IMG/VR virus record: IMGVR_UViG_3300025508_000147
Span: 1-24,433 of that record
Origin: a virus
Length of the DNA stretch: 24,433 nucleotides
Direction: 5' to 3' (one strand)
In this document: positions 14,499-22,400 of the stretch, in pieces
How the letters are laid out: the number at the start of each line of letters is the position of its first letter
Position numbering within the stretch: position 1 is the first letter of the stretch
Made by a program: the position numbers and the translations under genes
Notes under the pieces: generated by a model
The model's input: only the letters and a program-made list of their open reading frames with translations
What the model was told of the DNA's origin: nothing
Database searches by the model: none

Positions 14499-15131
14499 TT
14501 ACTCTCCCTCTAATTCTAAGAAGCTTCCGTCAGAATCTACTGTAGGCATTTCTTCTTCTCTCATTCTTATTTCTTCTCTAGCATCTAATCTACCCTTTTG
14601 TTCATTTGCTAGACCTTCAAATTCATTCATAAACATTTGACCTTTAACATGTCTGGCTCTTTCTGGTGCAACTTCTTCCATGTTTGCTAAAGTTCTTTCG
14701 TCTCTCATCATATCTTGTTCTTCTTCAGATAAAACTTTATCTGTAAATGGTGTTACAGGTATGTTGTTTTCTAAACCTAGTTTAATAAGAAACAAAGCTA
14801 TAACTGGTTTTGCTATCTCTGCAACATCCACACTAAATTTACCGTCAGCTACTCCTGCTAAAGCAAAACTATGAACCATAGCTTCTACTGGAAAACCTGA
14901 TGCCATTACAGCTAACATATCTTTTTGAACAGCAGGCTCTTGTAATACACCTATAATTTCTGAAATAGCTTCTTGAGGATCAGAAGTTTCTGGAGGACCC
15001 TCATAAGGCATGTTTTGAGGATCAGACGTTAAAGATTGCCCAGGTACAGGTGCATCCATAGGGTCTAGCTGATTCATAGAAGACTCTTCTCCTCCAGGAG
15101 GTACGTTAATTGTTTCTTCTGTTACCTGCAT
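14499..15131 (-). CDS. Acidic virion-operon protein of unknown function
   Basis: A 210-residue, strongly acidic protein. Its ATG shares one base with the preceding stop (TAATG at 15129-15133), and AGGAG lies in the last codons of that gene, so the two are translationally coupled. The N-terminal 65 residues are rich in Pro, Gly, Ser and Asp (VPPGGEESS, DPMDAPVPGQS, YEGPPETSDP) and probably disordered. Residues about 70-125 form a hydrophobic helical core (SEIIGVLQEP, MLAVMASGFPVEAMVHSFAL, PVIALFLIKLGLENN). The rest is charged helix ending in SFLELEGE. It is not a membrane protein by its residue pattern. Similar short acidic proteins occur between head and ejection genes in marine podoviruses. 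A chaperone or scaffold-like role is speculation. Confidence 0.6.
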   Translation of the reverse strand: MQVTEETINVPPGGEESSMNQLDPMDAPVPGQSLTSDPQNMPYEGPPETSDPQEAISEIIGVLQEPAVQKDMLAVMASGFPVEAMVHSFALAGVADGKFSVDVAEIAKPVIALFLIKLGLENNIPVTPFTDKVLSEEEQDMMRDERTLANMEEVAPERARHVKGQMFMNEFEGLANEQKGRLDAREEIRMREEEMPTVDSDGSFLELEGE

Positions 15132-15658
15132 TATTCATCTCCTATATCAATGTTAGGTTTAGAATAATCTCCCTTACCTAAATCTGGATCAACTGTAAAA
15201 GCTTCAGCAAAAGCATTTAATTCATTTGCTTGACTAAAATCATTAATGGAAAGATTACTTCCTAGATTTTCATTTATAATATTTTTTAAAGAAGAACTTG
15301 CTGATGGGACAGGACCTGCTGTTTGATCAAATGAGTCAAAACCTCTTTCTGATCTACCTCTCCCTAAATACTTTGTTTGATTTTGACCAATATTTAAAAA
15401 ACTGCTATCACCTGATTGTTCTGATAAAGCTCTAGCCCTGCTTTGGTGCCAAGCATCTGTATAAGTTTGTTGATCCCTTTCACTCATTTGATCAAAACCA
15501 GGTACTTTAGCTACAAAACTTGCTAAAGTTGCACTTTCTTCTATCGTAAATGTACCTCCTAAAGTAACTATAGGTTTAATAATTTCTTTCCCTACATAAT
15601 TTATTCCTGCTTTTATAGGGTCAACGATTGATTTTATTGTGTCTCTTAGTGCTGTCAT
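15131..15658 (-). CDS. Hypothetical virion-operon protein
   Basis: A 175-residue protein with ATG at 15658 and AAGGA about 7 nt upstream, one base after the end of the 1046-residue gene. The N terminus is amphipathic (MTALRDTIKSIVDPIKAGIN, then YVGKEIIKPIVTLGG). The middle has a helix followed by a Trp-containing turn (MSERDQQTYTDAWHQSRAR). The C-terminal half is Ser/Gly/Asp-rich and probably flexible (SGDSSFLNIGQNQ, GYV-free loops), ending in NIDIGDE. No family is recognised. It is flanked by structural genes on both sides and spaced by one base from each, so it is most likely a minor virion or assembly protein made together with them. Confidence 0.6.
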   Translation of the reverse strand: MTALRDTIKSIVDPIKAGINYVGKEIIKPIVTLGGTFTIEESATLASFVAKVPGFDQMSERDQQTYTDAWHQSRARALSEQSGDSSFLNIGQNQTKYLGRGRSERGFDSFDQTAGPVPSASSSLKNIINENLGSNLSINDFSQANELNAFAEAFTVDPDLGKGDYSKPNIDIGDE

Positions 15659-15659
15659 T

Positions 15660-18600
15660 TTATAATCCTTTTAACCAATTCCATATAGTAGTACCGAATC
15701 TGTCTTTTATTTCTGTTCTATTTTGATGATTAAACAATCTTTCATCTACATCTCCAGCTAAACCTATTTTAGCTATTTCGTGCATGTATTGATCTTTTGC
15801 CATACTTTTACTATTTATCCAGTTAGCTTCATCTCTGTAAGCTTGCCATACTTTATTTAATGAGTTCTGATTTATTTGTAATAAGCTCATTGCATTAAGT
15901 CTATTAGCTTCATTTTGGTTAGTAGTGTTTATAGTATTTAAATCTCTTCTCCACTTTGCATTAGATTGATTAATTTGACTTGTCATTGTAGCATTAAATT
16001 TATCTCTAGTATCTACTAGTGAAGTATTAAATCTTGCTTGAGCATTAGTTTCATTTACATTAAATTGCCTCATAGCAGCTACTCTATTTGAATTTTGGTT
16101 TCTAACAGTAGCACCTAACTGACTAAAAAATTGTTCCATTTGATTTTCAGACTGTGCATTAAATTGTTTTCTAGCATTATCTGCAGCAGCATCAGAAAAT
16201 AGAGCTTGTGTTTTAGCTTGGTATTGTAATACTTCACCCTGTTGTTTGTTAGTAAGGTTAGCCATATCTAACTGTAAAAACGATTGAGCATTTAATACTT
16301 CAGCCTGTTGTCTATTATTAAGATTAGTCATGTCCATATTTGCGTAGGTAGCAGCATTTGTAAGTGCAGCTTTCATGTCAGAATCTAAATTAGTTAAAGT
16401 CATGTTTTCCATAATTTTAGCATTGTTTAAATTACGTTGCTGTTGTTCTGTAAATTCTATATTATTTACTTCAGCTACTCTAGCACCATTTAATACAGCT
16501 CTTTGTTGATCTCCTGTTAACTCTTGACCCATTAATGCAGAGTCTATCTGGGCTTGAGCTAAATTTCTTTGTTGTTTATTAGATAGATTACCCATAGTAA
16601 CTTGCATATTATTTATGGAATCTTGCATAATTCCTTGCTGTTCATTACTAAGATTTAAATTTTGTATTTCAGAATACCTAGCAGCATTAGCTACTGCTTT
16701 TTGTTGATCAAAACTTAACTCTCTTTCTTTTAAGGAAGACCTTAACTGTGCATTAGCTACAGCTACTTGTTGTAAATTAGAAAGACTTTGAGATTGTAAT
16801 TTAAAACCATTAGTAGAATTTTGTAAATTTGTTTGTTGACTAGCACTTAAATTAGCTAAACCAATATTCATAGAGTTTGCAGCATTAGCTAAAGCTACTT
16901 GTTGTTTATTATTTAAGTTTGTTAAATTTATTTCTTTAAAGATTTGTGCATCTTGTGCAGCTACTGGAATAGATGATTCCATTGCAGCTTGCATAATTGC
17001 AGCACCTGCCATAGAGCTTGCAGATAAACCTCTAGCAGCCATTTGTGCTTCGGCATTTCTTATTGCTCCTGCAGCATAAGGAGGTGTTTTACCATCAGCA
17101 AACTGTGCCATAAGGTTTGTTAATTGTCCTTGAACAGTAGCCTCTACAGGTACTTCAGATATAGCTTGTTGTTGAGCTGTAGCAAAAGCACTAACCTCTG
17201 GATCATCGCTAAACTGTGCTAACTCCATAGTAGCTTCTTGAGTTTTTTCGTACTGAAATTCTTTTTCTGCTTGTTGTGCTTCTCTAGGGTTTATTTCAGG
17301 AATAGTATCGCCTACTTCCATTTGTCTATCAGCAGCATTTATTTTTTCATTAAATCCTGCAGTATCTATACCTACAACAGGAGTACCTCTTCTATCTACC
17401 TTATCTATTTCTTCGGCTAATGCTCCTTCTGATTTTATTACTTCTATACTTTCAGGGTCTGGTTTTATTGCTTTTAACTTTTCATCAGTTATAGTAGCAT
17501 TTGCACTTACGGTACTTTCTTCGCCTACAGCCTCTTGACTAAGAGCATCTGTTGCTTGTGCTGCAAGGGCTAGTGCATTTACTTTTTGTTCAGAAGCTAC
17601 TAGAGAATCTACTGTACTAGCACTAGCTTCAGTAGGAACTTGAGCTTGTAAATCTGCATCGGAAGCTGTTGTAGTAGCAGCCGAAGGCGTTCCTGTAAGT
17701 TGTGTACCTTCAGTAGGTACTAACTCACCTTCTAAAACTTTACCAGCAGTAGGTGTAACTGTACCTCCAGTAGGTAATTGAGTGCCTCCTGGAGTGAGTC
17801 CTGAATATTTATCCATTTGGTTAATAGCATCGCCATATCTTTGTTCTAAAAGACCACCTGTTCCAGTATTAGTATTAGTGGTAGTTCCAGTTTCTCTTTT
17901 TGTTCCAGTTATTTCAGATGTTCCATCACTATAAAACACAGTAAAAGTACCATCGCCATTGTCTATAGTGTTTACAACTGTTTTTGTTTTTGTTCCAGTT
18001 ATTTCAGATGTTCCGTCACTGTAAGTAATAGTAGAAGTACCGTCACCATGAGATACTATGCTTACTATAGTTTTTTCTGGAGTGTCACCTGTATCTCCTC
18101 CAGTTGAACCATCTACAGTATCAGTACCAGTTGAACCATCTACAGTATCAGTACTAGTTGAACCATCAATAGTATCAGTACTAGTTGAACCATCTACAGT
18201 ATCAGTACTAGTTGAACCATCTACAGTATCAGTACCTGTAGCTCCAGTTATAGTTGATGTTCCTCCAGTTATAGTATCAGTACCTGTAGCTCCAGATGTA
18301 GCAGCAGCTATTTGTTCGTTAAGAGTGTCCATGTTAAGAAAGCCACCACCAGGAAGTTTAATGGTGCCTGTGTAGTTACTTAAAATATTACCTGCATTAG
18401 TTGTAGCACCAGTTGTAGCACCAGTTGTAGCACCAGTTGTAGCACCAGTTGTAGCACCAGTTGTAGCACCAGTTGTAGCACCAGTTGTAGCACCAGTTGT
18501 AGCACCAGTACCTGTAATGCCTAAACTTGACAAATCTGGAACAAAAGAACCACTTAACCCTGAAAGATTTACATTTCCTAAACCTGCAAGACTACTAGGT

Positions 18601-18800
18601 ATACTAGGTGGAGGTGGAGTAAGAGGTGCAGTATTTGCAGGTGGAGGTGAAGGTGGAGGTGCAGATGTATTAGTATTTTGATACTGCTTAACCATATCTC
18701 CTATCTGAGATTGAGTCATACCACCAAGAAACATGTTTTGCCTAACTAAGGCTCCTGCTCTCATCTGTTTTTCTTTTTTTGTCAACGGTTTCTTTGGCAT
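15660..18800 (-). CDS. Large repeat-rich virion protein with 22-residue helical repeats
   Basis: A 1046-residue protein; ATG at 18800 has AGGAAAGAG just upstream. Order of regions: a lysine-rich start and a Pro-rich linker (about 45-75); nine 4-residue Ala-Thr-Thr-Gly units (about 98-134); five 9-residue DGST/TDTV units (about 188-233); two 30-residue beta-hairpin-like copies with YSDGTSEITGTK (about 240-300); an Ala/Glu-rich region; a block, RNAEAQMAARGLSASSMAGA, near 590 that I associate with marine phage structural proteins; eleven consecutive 22-residue repeats (628-869) with consensus NLSxxQQxxxxNA; and a helical Asn/Gln-rich tail ending WNWLKGL. The product is predicted to be long and fibrous. 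It follows the fibre genes and precedes internal virion genes. A tail-tube, neck-appendage or internal core component are all possible. Confidence 0.55.
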   Translation of the reverse strand: MPKKPLTKKEKQMRAGALVRQNMFLGGMTQSQIGDMVKQYQNTNTSAPPPSPPPANTAPLTPPPPSIPSSLAGLGNVNLSGLSGSFVPDLSSLGITGTGATTGATTGATTGATTGATTGATTGATTGATTGATTNAGNILSNYTGTIKLPGGGFLNMDTLNEQIAAATSGATGTDTITGGTSTITGATGTDTVDGSTSTDTVDGSTSTDTIDGSTSTDTVDGSTGTDTVDGSTGGDTGDTPEKTIVSIVSHGDGTSTITYSDGTSEITGTKTKTVVNTIDNGDGTFTVFYSDGTSEITGTKRETGTTTNTNTGTGGLLEQRYGDAINQMDKYSGLTPGGTQLPTGGTVTPTAGKVLEGELVPTEGTQLTGTPSAATTTASDADLQAQVPTEASASTVDSLVASEQKVNALALAAQATDALSQEAVGEESTVSANATITDEKLKAIKPDPESIEVIKSEGALAEEIDKVDRRGTPVVGIDTAGFNEKINAADRQMEVGDTIPEINPREAQQAEKEFQYEKTQEATMELAQFSDDPEVSAFATAQQQAISEVPVEATVQGQLTNLMAQFADGKTPPYAAGAIRNAEAQMAARGLSASSMAGAAIMQAAMESSIPVAAQDAQIFKEINLTNLNNKQQVALANAANSMNIGLANLSASQQTNLQNSTNGFKLQSQSLSNLQQVAVANAQLRSSLKERELSFDQQKAVANAARYSEIQNLNLSNEQQGIMQDSINNMQVTMGNLSNKQQRNLAQAQIDSALMGQELTGDQQRAVLNGARVAEVNNIEFTEQQQRNLNNAKIMENMTLTNLDSDMKAALTNAATYANMDMTNLNNRQQAEVLNAQSFLQLDMANLTNKQQGEVLQYQAKTQALFSDAAADNARKQFNAQSENQMEQFFSQLGATVRNQNSNRVAAMRQFNVNETNAQARFNTSLVDTRDKFNATMTSQINQSNAKWRRDLNTINTTNQNEANRLNAMSLLQINQNSLNKVWQAYRDEANWINSKSMAKDQYMHEIAKIGLAGDVDERLFNHQNRTEIKDRFGTTIWNWLKGL
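16194..16919 (-). repeat. Eleven tandem 66-bp (22-residue) repeats, protein-level
   Basis: Codons 628-869 of the 1046-residue gene divide into eleven units of exactly 22 residues without insertions. Examples of unit starts are NLNNKQQVALANA, SLSNLQQVAVANA, ELSFDQQKAVANA, NLSNKQQRNLAQA, ELTGDQQRAVLNG and NLTNKQQGEVLQY. The DNA copies have diverged, so only the spacing and key positions (L2, Q6-Q7, N12-A13) are conserved. Confidence 0.85.
17901..18080 (-). repeat. Two 90-bp direct copies (beta-hairpin units)
   Basis: Two adjacent in-frame copies, 90 bp apart, each encode a NGDGT/HGDGT turn and YSDGTSEITGTK. A 28-bp core (ending in TTATTTCAGATGTTCC on the plus strand) is identical in both, near 17901 and 17991. 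Confidence 0.75.
18103..18237 (-). repeat. Five tandem 27-bp repeats encoding a 9-residue DGST unit
   Basis: GTTGAACC recurs on the plus strand at 18103, 18130, 18157, 18184 and 18211, exactly 27 bp apart. The encoded unit is T-D-T-V/I-D-G-S-T-S/G. Copies are nearly identical. Confidence 0.9.
18401..18508 (-). repeat. Nine identical tandem 12-bp repeats
   Basis: TTGTAGCACCAG (plus strand) is repeated nine times without any change, giving Ala-Thr-Thr-Gly units in the 1046-residue protein. Perfect identity points to recent slippage-type expansion. Confidence 0.95.
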
Positions 18801-18811
18801 ATCTCTTTCCT

Positions 18812-18982
18812 CTAGCCTACAATTATTTTAATTAGTAATCCTATTACAGAGACACTAGCCCCTATAAGTATTGCTTCTATTCTGTAAAGCCTACGATCAA
18901 TGGCTTCATACCTACTCGTACAAGCATCTACATGGTCATCTATCTTTTGGTTTACTACACTTGTTGTTGGTTTAGTAGGCAT
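18812..18982 (-). CDS. 56-residue membrane protein
   Basis: ATG at 18982-18980 with AAGGAG (18993-18988) 5 nt upstream opens a 56-codon frame that ends with TAG at 18814-18812. The N-terminal half is hydrophilic and helical (VVNQKIDDHVDACTSRYEAI, then DRRLYRIEA). The C-terminal part is one membrane span, ILIGASVSVIGLLIKIIVG. This topology, a short amphipathic or coiled-coil helix followed by a C-terminal span, recalls haemolysin XhlA-type and related small phage membrane proteins. A lysis or membrane-anchoring role is possible but unproven. It fills the gap between the small fibre-associated gene and the 1046-residue gene, and is easily missed because of its length. Confidence 0.75.
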   Translation of the reverse strand: MPTKPTTSVVNQKIDDHVDACTSRYEAIDRRLYRIEAILIGASVSVIGLLIKIIVG

Positions 18983-18994
18983 GATTACTCCTTA

Positions 18995-19450
18995 TTATAT
19001 TTGTGTTACAGTATCGCCAGAGGTATAACTTGCAGCATCAGTTGATGCAGTTCCTCTAGTGCAACCTGTAAGATTTGTTCCATCAACTCCAGTGTATGTA
19101 ATTTTCTCATCACCTATTTGCACAGTACCAGATGTTGTAAATGGGTTTGAGTTACCGACAGGAATAGTCGTTACAGAGTCATTAATATCAGATGTAAGGT
19201 TATTCATACCTTTAAAATCTGCATTAGCTGACCATGAAGAACCATCATGTTTGTATTTCCAACCCCACCAAGTAGCTTGTGCATCTACGTCTGTACGCAA
19301 TGTTGCATTACTTGTAGTACAATCTGATATAATAAGTTCTGGCGTACCACCTTCACTTATTGTTGTTGAGTCAGAACCAATGTTTACAGTCTTACTATCG
19401 GTTAGATAAAAAAGACTAATATTAGTTCCGTTTCTTACTATTGTTTGCAT
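18995..19450 (-). CDS. Small fibre-associated virion protein
   Basis: A 151-residue protein with ATG at 19450 and AAGGAG 6 nt upstream, starting just after the giant fibre gene. The first 50 residues are beta-like (NISLFYLTDSKTVNIG). The middle contains TWWGWKYKHDGSSWSANAD. The last 60 residues form a recognisable module, TTIPVGNSNPFTTSGTVQIG, then DEKITYTGVDGTNLTGCTRG and SYTSGDTVTQI. This 'sGtvxIgdEkItYTgv..t.LtgctRG' pattern is repeated in many tail-fibre and appendage proteins of marine phages. It probably decorates or caps the fibre, or is a separate short appendage. It is strongly polar, with no signal peptide or membrane span. Confidence 0.6.
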   Translation of the reverse strand: MQTIVRNGTNISLFYLTDSKTVNIGSDSTTISEGGTPELIISDCTTSNATLRTDVDAQATWWGWKYKHDGSSWSANADFKGMNNLTSDINDSVTTIPVGNSNPFTTSGTVQIGDEKITYTGVDGTNLTGCTRGTASTDAASYTSGDTVTQI

Positions 19451-19460
19451 TGTTTACTCC

Positions 19461-22400
19461 TTATTCGCTAATCAATAATTTTGTTGCAGATAATGCTTTA
19501 CCTGCTACTGTTGTTACAGTACCTGAATAACCTGGTACTGAAACATCTGCACTTGTAGCCAAACTACCATCTGACTGTACAAAATATTTTTGCCCTGCGG
19601 TAAGTCCACTTTGTTGAGCATCTATTTGACCAAATGTTGCTACTTCAGCTTGTGCGTCATTAGCAACTGTTTTTGTTGCAATGCCTAAATAGTTTTCTCC
19701 GTCTGTTGTCATAGTTGTATTTGTCTCACTTCCTTCTACAGCAATAACTTGATAATATATGTCATTGTTACTATTTTCTTTAAATATTATAACTGCTCGT
19801 TTAGTATCAGGATCAAAAACTCCTGCTACAGTGCTGTGAGCAGTAGTAGTTTCTATAGTCCTGTCTGATCCCATTGTAAGTGTTGTGCCATCTACACTTA
19901 CAGGTATACTATTAATATCTACGCTGTCATCACTATATACTATAACAGGTGTGTTTTCATAAGCGGTAAATACATTATATTTAAGAACAGGCTGTGAATC
20001 AAACACTACATTTCCTGCATGACCTGGAGCAGTTCCTGAGTTATTGACTAATACAGCGTCAGTTCCTGAACCACTAGTTTTTACAGCAAGAACTTCACCA
20101 TCACTACTCCTATCTATAGCAAGCACATGTACATCTTTTGCAGGAACATACGTGGCACTTCCAGGATGAGGATGAGCACTACCTCCATTGTTAAGAGGTC
20201 CTGTAGAACTACCAAAACTAATATCTGTACCAGAAATAGTACCAACGTAGCCATAAATATCTCCACCTGAATGTCTAACAAATACTACTACCTGTGAGCT
20301 TGCGGTATCATAACTTATAGCAATTCCTGCTTTAGAACCTGTAATACCTGATGCTGAAGAAACACTAAATATAGTAACTGCAGTGCCATAACTTACATTA
20401 GTTCCTGAAGCTGATACTACTCTTACTTCAGGATAACCTGATCCTTGCAGATACGCTACTACCCATTTATCTTCTCCTACATTAACTACATCTACTCCCT
20501 GAGGATCACTACTAAAAAAATTACTGCTAGTTCCTGCAGTAGTGCTAGTTCCTGAACTGTTTGTAAATATAAATCCTTCTGCTTGGCTACCATTATAGAA
20601 ACCACAGAATGTTTTATATGATATAGGATCATATGCTATTTTTAATGTATCAGCAGAACCTACACTTGTTCTTATATCAGTAGAACCCCAAGTAACTGTA
20701 TTTGTAGTTCCACCATTTACTGTACCATGATGTGATGTCATTTTACCATCTGCTGAATTTACTTGCACAACATTTACTTTATCTGTATTTGTATTATAGG
20801 CTATGTCACCGCAAACATTAGTTCCTAGTGATATTTGAGCAGATGAACCTTGAGCAAAAGAATAACTTGTAGTTGTTTCTGAAATTGCTTGAAAATCACC
20901 ATCAGATTTTACTTGTACTGGCTTACCTGCGGTTATTGCACCATCGGCAGTACCATATAAATAACCTTCGTTTTCTAATAATTGTATTTCTGTTGCTGAT
21001 ATAGCCCTACCAAGATATTGTTCTCCTGTTGTATTGCCTACTAAGCCAATAGCACCTGCACCATTTGTAAAGTAGTGGTTGCCAATAGTAAGAGAAGAAT
21101 GTCCTGTGCTTGTACCACCAATAACATTTATTTTACCTGTAGCAGTATCAGATATTGCTTCAGCAGATATGCCTAGATAGTTTCCGTTGTCTAGGGTTGT
21201 GGTTGTAGAAGATGCAAAGAAGGCAGTTGAATAGGCTACTTTATTGCTATCACTTCTGTCATTAAGACCTACTAAAAATCCTTTATTTGCACCAAAGGAT
21301 GCTGAACCAGAATGTAAGAACACATCACCATTACTCATTGTTGCACCAGTTGCTACACTAAATGATGAAGCTCCAGGTGTTATTATTTTGTGTGTCAATA
21401 CGCTGCTGTTATCAACATCTCTGTAAAAGAACAAAATTTTATTATTAACTGTATCAAATTCTATGTCACCATTACTTAAATTTCCTGCTCCATCCCAGAT
21501 AGTTGCTCTACCTGTAAAAGAAATAGCATTAGTTCCTGCTGTAACTGTACCTATAACACCTTTCCACATTTGATCTGAGCTATCAGAATTATCATCATGA
21601 TATGCAATAAATACTTTGTTATTTTGTGTATCATAACACATTGCAGTATGGTCTGCATCATGATTTGATTCTGTATAATCTACAAAAGTTCCAACTGTGT
21701 CTGTAGGAGAACTTGCTGTACCGCCAAAACCTATGACACACGCTTTACCAACATCGCCATCTGATCCATCATATGTTGCATAAATAGCTTTTCCGTTGTC
21801 TGGATCAGCTATTAAATCTGCTCTATTCATATGAGCATTTGTATTTAAAATACTTTCTTCTGATGTACTACCTTCTATTGTTCCGTCAGATATATTTAAT
21901 GTATGACTTTGAATATAGGTAACAGGCGTTCCACCATAAGCATATATATGAGCAATCACACCGCAAACTGGGCTGTAAGGAGAACTTGAAAATGCTGATG
22001 CTGGAACATAAGCTACTTTATTTCCAGAACAATTATCTGATATATTTTGAGCAGCAGTTTGTGTAAATGATGTGCCTGATATACTGAAAACTCTAAGCTT
22101 ACAAACTCCACCATCATCATAAGACGCAAATACATACCCATCACCTGCTGTTAAAGAAGGCTCGTTTTCTAGCCCAGACGCTTCAACAACATGAGGTGTT
22201 CCCCATGTAACAGTTCCATCAGACCAAGAACCTGCTACTAATGTTGGATAATTACTGTTTGAAGTGTCTCTATAAAACATTACAAATCTTTCAGAACTAG
22301 CTTCATATGCTGTTGCAACATAATCTGTAGCTGTGTCCGAACCATCCATGTCTGTTATTTGTTTAACTGTTGCTGATGTAGCTACTGTTGTAGTTTCCGC

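Noticed and set aside
18103-18237. CRISPR-like array (27-bp periodicity)
   Set aside because: There are no unique spacers; the whole unit repeats and is in frame within a protein gene.
18058-18375. Open plus-strand frame opposite the 1046-residue gene
   Set aside because: It is the mirror of the 27-bp repeats (Val-Glu-Pro-Ser-Thr units), has no ribosome site and lies fully inside a well-supported gene.
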